In this document: positions 37,192 to 45,883 of the stretch, piece by piece | How positions within the stretch are numbered: the first letter of the stretch is position 1 | Layout of the letters: every line of letters starts with the position of its first letter | Source of the DNA: JAPXLN01 sp033809515 | GTDB lineage: Bacteria > Bacillota > Sulfobacillia > Fermentithermobacillales > Fermentithermobacillaceae | NCBI GenBank assembly: GCA_033809515.1 | Contig: JAPXLN010000007.1 | Span: 1 to 64,000, forward strand | Direction of reading: 5' to 3' | DNA: 64,000 bases | The notes under the pieces: model-generated | The model's input: the letters and a program-made list of their open reading frames with translations, nothing else | What the model was told of the DNA's origin: nothing | The model's database searches: none | Made by a program: the position numbers and the translations under genes

Positions 37192-38925
37192 TTGCCCAAG
37201 GATGTTTTGCACGTGGATTTGGGTAGCGTAGTATCCAGAGCGAGCCTTCTGGAGGTTGTTTCAGATCGTCCGGTACTCAAGGAATCGGGGATCTGTCTGG
37301 TCCCCCAAGACCGGCAGGATGGGGAGTCTTTGAGACTGGAGACAATCCTTGGCGGAATCGAGGACAGGCTGAAAGCTCAGGGGAAGGCGTTTTCACCCGA
37401 CAAGGTATTGGTGACTTTGAGCGCCCGGGGTGAGCCCCGAGCTGTCTGCGCCGGGGTTGTCAGGGGAATATCGGGTGAGTCGGCCAAACGCGCAGCTCTG
37501 TGTGCAGGAGCTACTGTGACCGATGTTCTTGCAGTCGATGACGGGAGGCACGATTCTGAAAGAGTATCGGATCTGCGCCGCCAGGACGTGACAATGGCCC
37601 TTTTTGCAGGTGGAGTTGATGAGAACATCCTGGGGTCAGGAAGGCATCAGCTGTTCAGCATGGCAAGGATTCTAGCTCAGGGACTCCCCAGAAGGCGGGG
37701 CGGTTCTCGCAAGATTCCCCTGGTATATGCAGCTTCCCTGGAGGGGCGTGAGGAAGTTCAGAGAATTCTCGGGGAAGAAACAGATATTTTCTGGGCCGAT
37801 AACGTAAGAGCTACGTTGGAAGAAGAGCGTCTTGACTCAGCCAGACAAGCTATGGTTGATATTTTCGCCGACCATGTGAGGCATGCTCCCGAATTTGGGG
37901 AGCTGGGCAAGCTTGGTTCGCCGGCGGTTCTTCCCAGCGGTCATGCCCTTGGTTGTGCCCTTGAAGCTATGTATGAAAACTGCGGCCAGAACCTTCTGGG
38001 TTTCTCGCTGGACGGTGACGTTGTACAGGTATTCTCGAACATAGACGGAGTATTCACCCGTACAGTGACGGGCATCGATAAGGTGGACCCCCGCAAGGCA
38101 GTAAGATGGCTTCCAGGAAGCAGCCTTGTGCCTCATGCTTCCGACGCAGTCAGCAATTTCAAACTCCGCCCATGGATGGTGCCGTCTTCCTGGGATGAGC
38201 TTGCTCTGTTCCTTGCCCTTTGGAAAGAAGCTATCAGAGAAGCTGTAGAGGAGCATAAGAAAAGCGCCGTGGAGCTTCGAGGTATCCCCAGGAAGAGGGA
38301 GATCTCTGAGGCGTTCCAGGTAAAGGTGTCAGGAGGTGACACCCTCATCAAGGCCCAGAGAATTAGAGCAGTGGTCCTCTCAGGCTACGTTTCAGACATG
38401 CTTTCAGACAGCGCTCTTCTCTCGGTTGCCCTGGATGGTGTTCCCCTCAGCGGGTTTACCAGGTATTACAGGGATGCAGGAAACCTTCTGACATTTGCAG
38501 GATCTGTAAGCGGCCAGGAGTTTGTTGACCTGGAGACCTGTATGCGTCCTCTTGCTTTTGTGGCCAGTCCGGGCCCTCATGAGCAAAAGGTAAGAAGCAA
38601 GTGGGCTATTCTTCGAAAAGGCACCGAGACTGAAACTCTGCCTGTGAAGCCTGGCGAGATCGTACAGGCTTCCCTGGATGATTTCGGGGAAGCAAGCATC
38701 GTTTTGCAGCCGTCTCGAGGCGAGGATCTTGGTGAGGGAGAAGGCAGGCACGTAGAGACCCGGGTGGAACCCGGGTTTCCCGGATTGTACCTGGATTGCA
38801 GGCCCCGCCCGGCCGTCAGCGCAGCAGAGAAGGCCGGTATGGGCGCCGTACAGAAATGGTACAGGAATCTTGGGGTATTTCCAGAGAGAATCCTCTCTGA
38901 CTGGTCGAGGGGGGAAGACCGGTGA
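37192..38925 (+). CDS. degenerate MutL-family (ASKHA fold) protein
   Basis: This 577-residue protein is a full-length paralogue of the MutL-type protein at 45884-47686. Matching stretches are GESAKRAALCAGA with ESAHRAALGAGA, WADNVRATLEEERLD with FADNIRPVLEREVLD, and the C-terminal GLYLDCRPRP with GLFLDGRGRP. Its nucleotide motifs are eroded. Phosphate-1 reads VDLGSVVSRAS instead of ADVGSTTTKT, phosphate-2 reads FSLDGDVVQ instead of VDVGGATTD, and the adenosine motif GSGGAL is lost. It may be a non-catalytic partner. TTG start with GGAGGTGGA; it overlaps the next gene by 4 bases. The function is unknown. Confidence 0.75.
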   Translation: MPKDVLHVDLGSVVSRASLLEVVSDRPVLKESGICLVPQDRQDGESLRLETILGGIEDRLKAQGKAFSPDKVLVTLSARGEPRAVCAGVVRGISGESAKRAALCAGATVTDVLAVDDGRHDSERVSDLRRQDVTMALFAGGVDENILGSGRHQLFSMARILAQGLPRRRGGSRKIPLVYAASLEGREEVQRILGEETDIFWADNVRATLEEERLDSARQAMVDIFADHVRHAPEFGELGKLGSPAVLPSGHALGCALEAMYENCGQNLLGFSLDGDVVQVFSNIDGVFTRTVTGIDKVDPRKAVRWLPGSSLVPHASDAVSNFKLRPWMVPSSWDELALFLALWKEAIREAVEEHKKSAVELRGIPRKREISEAFQVKVSGGDTLIKAQRIRAVVLSGYVSDMLSDSALLSVALDGVPLSGFTRYYRDAGNLLTFAGSVSGQEFVDLETCMRPLAFVASPGPHEQKVRSKWAILRKGTETETLPVKPGEIVQASLDDFGEASIVLQPSRGEDLGEGEGRHVETRVEPGFPGLYLDCRPRPAVSAAEKAGMGAVQKWYRNLGVFPERILSDWSRGEDR

Positions 38926-40127
38926 GTCTGAGTTTACTTTGGGATCCAAAGGTAAGAAGAGGCCTTCGCTTTACCCGGTTGAGACCGTTCCTGGCCACAG
39001 GTGAGCTGAGCGTCTCTCCCGGCCAGGAGGTTTCCTGGGATACTGCTTTGGGGTCTTTCTCACCCAGTCAAAGGCTGAGGAGTGTTAGAGTAGAAGCTTC
39101 TGATGAGTCAATCACTGCTACTGTCCTTGTGGAAGAAGGCAAACAGGTCAAGCGCGGTGAGGTTCTTGCCTACTACTCCTACCTTTTCGGACTGGGGTAC
39201 ACTGAGTACATCTCGCCCTGCGATGGGGAGGTAGTAAGCGTCAGCCAGCGGTTAGGCCTTATCTCCATAAAGGAGGCTCCTGTGTCCCTGATTAGCCATC
39301 TCCCGGGCCGGGTTAAGACGGCCGAGGAAGCCTGGGGGGCCTGGGTGGAGTCAGAGGGCGACTTGCTGGAAGGGGCGGTAGGCGCCGGGCACGGCAGGTC
39401 CGGCATTCTGAACATCAAAGTTCAAGAACCCGGCAAGTCATTGCCAGGGTCCGCCATCAAGCCTGAGGATGCAGGAACAGTCGTGGTAACCGGTGGCGCA
39501 GCCACTCAGGACCTACTGGAAGCTTGTCTTCGCTACAGGGTGGCGGGGCTCATTGCGGGGGGAGTGAGTTACCGGGTCTTTCAATGGTACAGTGAGCTTG
39601 TAGAAACCCTTGACTGGGATGAATTTCTGGCTAGGTACTGGGCCAGGGATGCAAAAAGACCTGATACAGCTCCTTCTCCTATTGAGATCGTCCCTACCCT
39701 GGTTGTTACGGAAGGGTACGGTGAAGTGCCCATAGGCCAGGATGCTTTTGGGATGCTATCTGAGCATGCAAACCGTTCCGTTTTTGTGGACGGTGCCGGA
39801 AAACCTGGCAGATCCGGGTACGGTACGCCGAGACCCTGTGTCTTCATTCCGGTGGAGGGGAAGACTGAGGACTCAGAAAGGGCAGCTATTCCAAGATCCC
39901 TAGCAGTTGACTGGGTGCAGGGCCAACCCAGAATTCCCGGAAGGGTTGCTCCCGGTGAGGCGGTTACCGTAATCGACATGTCCGGAAAAAGACAACCAGG
40001 TGTTCTGGTTGAATCTACTCCCCGGGAGATGGTCTTGGACAATGGAGTAGAGGCCTATTGCGTTAGAGTGCAAATGCCCGGCGGAGCTTTAAGGACTGTT
40101 CCTGTCTTCAACCTGATTTTGGAGTAG
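38922..40127 (+). CDS. barrel-sandwich (lipoyl-like) protein of unknown function, copy 1
   Basis: This soluble protein of 401 aa is a paralogue of the one at 47694-49070. Near residues 55-110 it has biotinyl/lipoyl-like turns, VEEGKQVKRGEVLA and SPCDGEVVSVSQRLGLI, without an attachment lysine. A Rossmann-like segment TVVVTGGAATQDLL, then LVVTEGYGEVPIGQDAF, leads to a small C-terminal beta domain. No signal peptide or membrane helix is seen. The GTG start overlaps the MutL-like stop (GTGA). The pairing of this gene with a MutL-type gene occurs twice in the region, which points to a physical complex. Confidence 0.7.
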   Translation: MSLSLLWDPKVRRGLRFTRLRPFLATGELSVSPGQEVSWDTALGSFSPSQRLRSVRVEASDESITATVLVEEGKQVKRGEVLAYYSYLFGLGYTEYISPCDGEVVSVSQRLGLISIKEAPVSLISHLPGRVKTAEEAWGAWVESEGDLLEGAVGAGHGRSGILNIKVQEPGKSLPGSAIKPEDAGTVVVTGGAATQDLLEACLRYRVAGLIAGGVSYRVFQWYSELVETLDWDEFLARYWARDAKRPDTAPSPIEIVPTLVVTEGYGEVPIGQDAFGMLSEHANRSVFVDGAGKPGRSGYGTPRPCVFIPVEGKTEDSERAAIPRSLAVDWVQGQPRIPGRVAPGEAVTVIDMSGKRQPGVLVESTPREMVLDNGVEAYCVRVQMPGGALRTVPVFNLILE

Positions 40128-40200
40128 TGTTAATGTACAGTGGCCCAGTGAGAGTCATGACGCGCCGGGAGGTCTGGTTGGGCAGGAGCGGTTTGGTCAC

Positions 40201-42213
40201 ATGAGGTCCAGCGACATATTTCGACTTAACGTGAAGGAACTTATGGCCAGTCAAGGTCTCAAAGTCAAGGACCTGGCTGATATGGTAGGCCTGAGTGCCT
40301 CATATTTGTCCTTGATTCTGTCAGGGGACCGGGGCAATCTAAGTGACCTTCATAAGGATGCCGTGGCCCTTGCCCTGGGCACCACCGTATCGAGACTATA
40401 TGCGCCTCCGGATGATGCGTTGTTTGGCACGGCGGAGAGACCTGCTGACTATGGAAGACCTGCCCGGTTTGAAGAGAAGTCTCCGGGAGACGCCCTGTCT
40501 GAGACGGCCAGGTTCGATGGGAGAACGGTTGCCGCGACTCCCCTGCAAGGACGACCCAGAGATATCCGGGCCTTGGAGGATTTCCTCAACGTCCTGAACA
40601 TCAGAGATCCTTACCTGCTCAAGGCGATTTACCGGGAACTCAATTATCTGTCGGACAGGGAGGTGGCAAAGCTAGGGCAGGTACTTCTCAATGCCCTGGT
40701 CTCTTGGCAAGAGCAAGCAGGTGAAAGACAGCTCAAAGACGAGGGAAGAGGGGAAGGACCTCCGCCGAAGCTTCTGCCCCCGGAACCGGATCACCGCATA
40801 GTCCTCGGCCTTGTAGCTTTTCTTGTTCCCATACTGGGTCAGGTCTCGCCGGAGCTCTTGGAGGCTGCAACTTCCTGGTCACGTTCTCACGTCTATCAGG
40901 TTCTCGGAGGTTTGTTTTCTCTGGGACTTTTGCAGCCGGTGGAAACATCAGCAGGCATGCTGCTTGATTTGCCGGACCGGAGCCGAACTCAAATGCTTAG
41001 AAACCTTATCTCAGGAGACCTGAGGAAAAACGCCGGCTTAGCTGTGGCGCGATCTTTGGCGCGAGCTTTCGAGGGCGGTACCCCCGGCCCCACCGAAGGA
41101 CAGATCGGGGAGCTGTACCTTGAAGGCGGGGACCTCAATGCGGCAAGGCAGTGGTTAGGACGGGCGGCTGAATCGGCGTTTTCTGACCGTGCGTGGCATT
41201 TGACCAGGGGTTACCTGAGGCTTGTATTGTCTCTGGATACGGTTCTGAAAAGCGCTCCTGACAAGCGAACCATGGCGAACCAGATGATGGTCACAACCTG
41301 TCTGAACCTGGGGGATCTCGATCTTGCCCTGGCCTATCAGAAAGCAAATATCGTATATTGGGAGAACGCTGATAATCGCGCTGACCTTGTTAGAGGATTG
41401 TCCATGCTAAGTCTGATTCTGGCCAGGAAGGGTCAGTGGGCCGCGGCTCTTGAGGAACTTGAGCGCGCCTTGAAGTTATCACAGGCAGGTTCCTCGCAAG
41501 AGGCGCGTCTAATGCTCAGTATTGCCGGCATCCACCTGCAAACCGGATGGCTTCAACATGCCAAAGAAGAGTTTGACAGGGTGTTGGATTTTTCGGCCAG
41601 CTCCCAGGACTCGGGTATGATGGCGCAGGCATTGCTGGGTCTGGGGAGGGTTTATCTGGCCAGAGGTGATGCAGCCAGAGCTCGGACGTTCTTTAACAGA
41701 GGTCTGGCGTTGACGGAAAAAAGAGAGCTCGTGATAGAGGCCCAGACCAGGCTTGAACTGGGCAAAGTACACTTTCTGAACGGACAGCACGGCCAATCGC
41801 GGTTTGAGCTGGAGAAGGCCCGCGGAGTACTGGAGAAAATCGGCGACTCAGCGCTGGAGCACATGGTCAACGTTTGGCTTGCTAGGTGCCTGGCACGGTC
41901 AGACGTAAGAGCTGAGTGTGAAAAAGCACGATATTTGGCTGAAACTGCTTACGCCTATTTTGAGACGGTCCTTGACAAAGAAGGGACGGTGTTCTCCCTT
42001 CTGGCTCGTGCTGAGGTTGAGTCTGCGTTAGGGTCACACAGTGAAACTTTTGCCCTATTTGGCGATGCCGTCAGAGTGGCAAGGGAATCAGGCAACCCGG
42101 CCCTGGAAAGTCACGCTGCAGGAGCGTTTGCTCTGTGGCTCCAGCGAGAAGGGGATGAGCTAGCTCCTGTCATGTTTGAGAGAAGCCGCTGGATTCAGGC
42201 GAAACTCCATTAG
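40201..42213 (+). CDS. XRE-type HTH regulator with TPR domain
   Basis: This protein of 670 aa has an N-terminal helix-turn-helix (about 8-65: LKVKDLADMVGLSASYLSLILSG), a linker to about residue 190 and a middle helical domain. A C-terminal TPR superhelix (about 300-650) includes repeats such as LGRVYLARGDAARARTFFNRGL. TPR-fused XRE proteins often sense peptides or partner proteins. It lies between the two halves of the duplicated ABC/MutL region and is the likely regulator of it. The ATG at 40201 has a ribosome site of GGCAGGAGCGG, somewhat distant. Confidence 0.8.
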   Translation: MRSSDIFRLNVKELMASQGLKVKDLADMVGLSASYLSLILSGDRGNLSDLHKDAVALALGTTVSRLYAPPDDALFGTAERPADYGRPARFEEKSPGDALSETARFDGRTVAATPLQGRPRDIRALEDFLNVLNIRDPYLLKAIYRELNYLSDREVAKLGQVLLNALVSWQEQAGERQLKDEGRGEGPPPKLLPPEPDHRIVLGLVAFLVPILGQVSPELLEAATSWSRSHVYQVLGGLFSLGLLQPVETSAGMLLDLPDRSRTQMLRNLISGDLRKNAGLAVARSLARAFEGGTPGPTEGQIGELYLEGGDLNAARQWLGRAAESAFSDRAWHLTRGYLRLVLSLDTVLKSAPDKRTMANQMMVTTCLNLGDLDLALAYQKANIVYWENADNRADLVRGLSMLSLILARKGQWAAALEELERALKLSQAGSSQEARLMLSIAGIHLQTGWLQHAKEEFDRVLDFSASSQDSGMMAQALLGLGRVYLARGDAARARTFFNRGLALTEKRELVIEAQTRLELGKVHFLNGQHGQSRFELEKARGVLEKIGDSALEHMVNVWLARCLARSDVRAECEKARYLAETAYAYFETVLDKEGTVFSLLARAEVESALGSHSETFALFGDAVRVARESGNPALESHAAGAFALWLQREGDELAPVMFERSRWIQAKLH

Positions 42214-42505
42214 AAGCTGTGCAACACTCTTCTTGTTTCCGCAAGTTGTTAGACAATTTACCTCCGGTCGTCAAGGGCGGTACAGCCTTTACGCTGGGAA
42301 CCCCTAAGGGACTTGCTGCATGCGAAAGCAAACTGAGAGATGCGATTTTGCAGGGGACCTTTCGACCGGGTCGTGACATTGCTGTCAGAAAGCAAAATCA
42401 GGCAAGGGAAAGGCTCGTTGGTCATATGGTGTTGATGGGAGCAAGGAAATGCAGGAGTTAGGGCATAGGACAAAGAAACTTGTGAACTTGAGGGGGTGAC
42501 CTGGA
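42214..42505. other. 292-base gap without a supported gene
   Basis: The gap lies between the HTH-TPR gene and the first FtsX permease gene. An open frame from GTG 42219 to 42461 (80 codons) has no ribosome site and no recognisable protein character. No clear promoter or terminator was identified, although this is where one would be expected if the second half is transcribed separately. Confidence 0.45.
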
Positions 42506-43957
42506 GTGGACTTCATTCGTTTGGCCGTAAGAGAAATCAAAAGAAACTCAACCAGGACACTGATGGCATCTATGTCTATGGCCCTTGCAGCTATGATTTT
42601 GGTGCTGTCCAGGGTCATTCCCCAGGGGCATCCTGCCGGAACACTCCAGCCCGAGAGGAGCTTTGTCGGAGGCGATATTCTGATTTTCACGGCCCAGGCG
42701 CCTCTGGATGTCGCCTCAAGCGATGGTCTCATCTGGCGATGGTGGACCGGCAGCGACTGGCAATCTCACGCCCTTTACTTTTTTCCGCACCTAGAGAATT
42801 CAGGATACCTGACGCCGGAAGGCCATCCGGGATGGCGCGCTCTGCTCTCCGGTGAACTGGTTGAGAGGGTCAAGAGTCTCCCTAATGTGGAGGCCGTTGA
42901 AGTCTACCGGAGCTTTCCATGTATCGTGCATGTAGACGGCCAGGAGATTCCTGCTTTTCTGAGGGGAAGAGTTCCGGGCGAAGAGGGATATCCGTTGGAC
43001 GCAATTCTTGCCGGTGGACGTGCTCTTAACGCTCAGGATAAGGAAGGATTCGAGGCGCTTGTTCCTGCCCAGGGTCCTCTGAAGACAACAATTGAGGCAG
43101 GCAACACGTTCAGACTGGAATGCCCTGCTCTCAGGGTACGACCTCTTGCAGACTCCTATGGTTCAACCGGGTATGATGTAGATGTTTTTTGGGACTTGCC
43201 TTCTTTTGTTCAGCTTACAGCAGTAGGAAGCTACCAGGTGCCCGTAGGTGAAGAAGACGTTGATGTGCAGTCCGGTTCAGAAGGTGGAGCTCACCGTGTG
43301 ACCAGCACTGTGTTCTGGCAGCGTCCGGAGATAATTGTGGATGACGTCACCTTCGCAGATATCCTTGGCAGCTCTTTGGCAGCTGCCGATTCCGAGTTTA
43401 CGGAGCTTCCGGCGTATCAGATTGCCGTAAAGGTAAGTCAGATGTCTTTGGTGAAGCGAACGGTGGCCCAGATAAGAGACGTCCTTGGAGCTGGTTTTGC
43501 AGTCTACTCCATGCCGGACCTTGTAGCCTTACGAGCCAGGAGCTCGGATCTTGCGCTTGTTTCCAGGGATTTTCGGGACGTATTGGTGGTGCTAACCTTT
43601 GGACTTTCGGCCACCATCGTTTCGGGTACCGTCTATATTCTTCTCACTCAGCAGAGAAGGAAGATTGGACTTCTGAGGGTAATCGGCGCAACCCGAAAAA
43701 ACGTTCTATCATACGCACTGTGGATAGTTGGATATGTAGTGCTGACAGGTTCTGCCATAGGATTCGGGGCAGGTAAGCTAATGTCACTGCTGGCATTGAT
43801 CAGTTCTGACGCCACGTTCTCGCAATGGCTTGCACAAGCTTTTCGCGACTTCCTGGATACTTTCGGCCTGGCTGTATCTCTGGCAGCGTTGTTCGGAACC
43901 ATCACAGGGGTGTGGGCGTCAAGGATTCCCTGCGCGGAGGTGTTGAAACGTGAATGA
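42506..43957 (+). CDS. FtsX-like ABC transporter permease, copy 1
   Basis: This MacB/FtsX-type permease of 483 aa has one N-terminal membrane helix (about 15-38), a large extracytoplasmic domain (about 40-345) and three C-terminal helices (about 350-475). Between helices is the typical cytoplasmic stretch RRKIGLLRVIGATRKNV. GTG 42506 has GGGGGTG 7 bases upstream. It overlaps the ABC ATPase gene by 8 bases. Transporters of this class usually move lipids, lipoproteins or peptides or act as mechanotransmitters, rather than importing small solutes. Confidence 0.85.
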   Translation: MDFIRLAVREIKRNSTRTLMASMSMALAAMILVLSRVIPQGHPAGTLQPERSFVGGDILIFTAQAPLDVASSDGLIWRWWTGSDWQSHALYFFPHLENSGYLTPEGHPGWRALLSGELVERVKSLPNVEAVEVYRSFPCIVHVDGQEIPAFLRGRVPGEEGYPLDAILAGGRALNAQDKEGFEALVPAQGPLKTTIEAGNTFRLECPALRVRPLADSYGSTGYDVDVFWDLPSFVQLTAVGSYQVPVGEEDVDVQSGSEGGAHRVTSTVFWQRPEIIVDDVTFADILGSSLAAADSEFTELPAYQIAVKVSQMSLVKRTVAQIRDVLGAGFAVYSMPDLVALRARSSDLALVSRDFRDVLVVLTFGLSATIVSGTVYILLTQQRRKIGLLRVIGATRKNVLSYALWIVGYVVLTGSAIGFGAGKLMSLLALISSDATFSQWLAQAFRDFLDTFGLAVSLAALFGTITGVWASRIPCAEVLKRE

Positions 43958-44663
43958 CTGGACGGGACCTATTGTGAAATGCGCCGAGCTGACCAGGTTC
44001 TACCCGGTGGGTGAAGGGTTTTTCGCTCTAAAGAACGTTCATCTTGAGATAAGCCAGGGGGAGTTTGTAGTCATCATGGGCCCTTCTGGCTCAGGGAAAA
44101 GCACGCTGCTGAACATACTCGGAGGGATAGACCGGCCTACTCACGGTGAAGTCATTCTCCAGGGCCGAAAATACTCCCGGATGTCCGAAGACGATCTTGC
44201 CATGATGAGGCGTCGTGAGATCGGTATGGTATTTCAGTTTTTCAACCTACTGCCTGAGCTAAATGCACGGGAGAACGTAGGTCTTCCTATGAGACTTGCA
44301 GGCTATGGAGGCAGGGAGATAGAGGACCGTGTCTCCTACCTGTTGGAAGCTGTGAAACTTACTGACAGAGAAGGACACTTTCCGTCGGAGCTGTCAGGCG
44401 GGGAACAGCAAAGGGTGGCAATAGCAAGAGCTCTTGCCTGCAGACCTGCGGTCATCCTTGCCGATGAGCCCACAGGCAACCTGGATACCGCTAACGGAAG
44501 AGAGATTATGGAGCTATTCTCAGCTTTTAACAAGGCGGAAGGTCAGACTTTCGTAGTCGTTACCCATGAACCTGCTTTCAGGGAATACGCCGACACGGTG
44601 ATTGGCCTGGTAGACGGCGAAGTCAAAGAGAGGGAATCAAGCTATGAAGGCAAGGGACGGTAA
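43950..44663 (+). CDS. ABC transporter ATPase (LolD/MacB type), copy 2
   Basis: This 237-residue paralogue of the ATPase at 36455-37177 has intact Walker [13 protein letters not shown]-loop VFQFFNL, signature [15 protein letters not shown] and Walker [12 protein letters not shown]. It is encoded between two FtsX-like permease genes with overlaps on both sides (8 and 20 bases), so the three are translationally coupled and should form one transporter. Confidence 0.92.
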   Translation: MNDWTGPIVKCAELTRFYPVGEGFFALKNVHLEISQGEFVVIMGPSGSGKSTLLNILGGIDRPTHGEVILQGRKYSRMSEDDLAMMRRREIGMVFQFFNLLPELNARENVGLPMRLAGYGGREIEDRVSYLLEAVKLTDREGHFPSELSGGEQQRVAIARALACRPAVILADEPTGNLDTANGREIMELFSAFNKAEGQTFVVVTHEPAFREYADTVIGLVDGEVKERESSYEGKGR

Positions 44664-45870
44664 CAGCAAAGGCAACCCGGGCCTCTTGAAGGTCTTCATA
44701 GGAATGGTTTTCCGCGGAATGCGGCAAAGACCCCTGGTAGCTCTATTCATCAGCCTCTCGGTTGCTCTTACGGTGGCGGTTTCAATCGTGGCTACTTCAG
44801 CGGTCAACATAGGAGCTCATAACCTGGGAAAAAGGGCTCTTGACCCGGGGTTCCCGTTCCATGGGTTGGTTGTTTTTTGGAATAGCCATGATCTTGACTC
44901 TTTCCAGGCAAAAAAAGACATTTGGAAGGAATCTGTGACCGTGTATGAGTTCCCCGTGGTCAAGGGCCAATCACAGTGCGGGGCATTGGTTATAGCCGGC
45001 ATTGACGGCAGTTTGCCCGAAGGTGTTATCCGGCTGGAAGGGGAAGTTGCATGGCCTGGCCATGTCATTGAGGTTCGCCTGAAGGGGCCGGGAGCCAAAC
45101 CCCTTATATGCACCTGGAAGGTGGCTGCCGTGGATTTAGGCCAGGGCAGGCCCGGCCATGAGATGCCTGCGGATGGGACCGGGGACATGGTCATTTCCCA
45201 AATAGGCATTCCCGGGTGGGGGGTAGTTAACCCGGAGAGTCTCAGGCATTTTTGCGAGGATGGGACTGAACTTGCAGCAGGAGCCGGCATGGGAGTCTTG
45301 TTTGCGGGTGCAATCAGCCCTACGGAAGCAGGGACCGGGAAGCTTTTGAGGGATATCGAGTATCTGAGATATGAGTTTCCCGGTTGTACTGTGATTACAG
45401 GAGACAGCGGCAGGAGGATGCTGGAGAAAGCCGCCAGAACAGCTCTTGCGCCATGGCAGGTTTGTTCGTTTCTGGTTCTTCTGGCAGCGTCTGTAGGCGT
45501 GTCGTGTGTTCTTACGGCTTCTTTTTTGGGGAGAAAGAGGGCTCTCGGTATCTTGAAAGTCCTCGGTGCCACGCACCGGGATTACACGCACTTGATGCTG
45601 GTTGAAGGCATGTGTTTGGGCGGTCCCGGTATTCTGTTGGGTTTTCCTCTTGGTTTTTGGGCCTCTCACCTGGGATTTGGCAGAGTCATGGCAGGTACCG
45701 GGGGGCTTTTGGTTGCTGCTGTGGTCGGCCTTCTGACTGTGTTGTTAGGTGTGTACCTTCCGCTGAGACTTGTGCGTAACGCTACATGCGACCAGCTTTT
45801 GAACAATAAGCCTGTCTACGCCATGTCCAATCCATCATGCGCTCAGTGCGGTCTTTGCGGCGGATTCTAA
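44644..45870 (+). CDS. FtsX-like ABC transporter permease, copy 2, with C-terminal cysteine motif
   Basis: This permease of 408 aa has an N-terminal helix (about 20-43), an extracytoplasmic domain (about 45-265) and three C-terminal helices (about 275-385), with RKRALGILKVLGATHRD as the coupling loop. The extreme C-terminus ends in CAQCGLCGGF, with cysteines at 399, 402 and 405 on the predicted cytoplasmic side. That looks like a partial Fe-S or zinc site. The ATG overlaps the ATPase gene. The MutL gene follows after 13 bases. Confidence 0.82.
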   Translation: MKARDGNSKGNPGLLKVFIGMVFRGMRQRPLVALFISLSVALTVAVSIVATSAVNIGAHNLGKRALDPGFPFHGLVVFWNSHDLDSFQAKKDIWKESVTVYEFPVVKGQSQCGALVIAGIDGSLPEGVIRLEGEVAWPGHVIEVRLKGPGAKPLICTWKVAAVDLGQGRPGHEMPADGTGDMVISQIGIPGWGVVNPESLRHFCEDGTELAAGAGMGVLFAGAISPTEAGTGKLLRDIEYLRYEFPGCTVITGDSGRRMLEKAARTALAPWQVCSFLVLLAASVGVSCVLTASFLGRKRALGILKVLGATHRDYTHLMLVEGMCLGGPGILLGFPLGFWASHLGFGRVMAGTGGLLVAAVVGLLTVLLGVYLPLRLVRNATCDQLLNNKPVYAMSNPSCAQCGLCGGF

Positions 45871-45883
45871 AGGAGGGAGTGCC

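Noticed and set aside
42219..42461. 80-codon frame between the HTH-TPR gene and the FtsX permease
   Set aside because: No ribosome site precedes its GTG, its composition is not protein-like, and no similarity is recognised.
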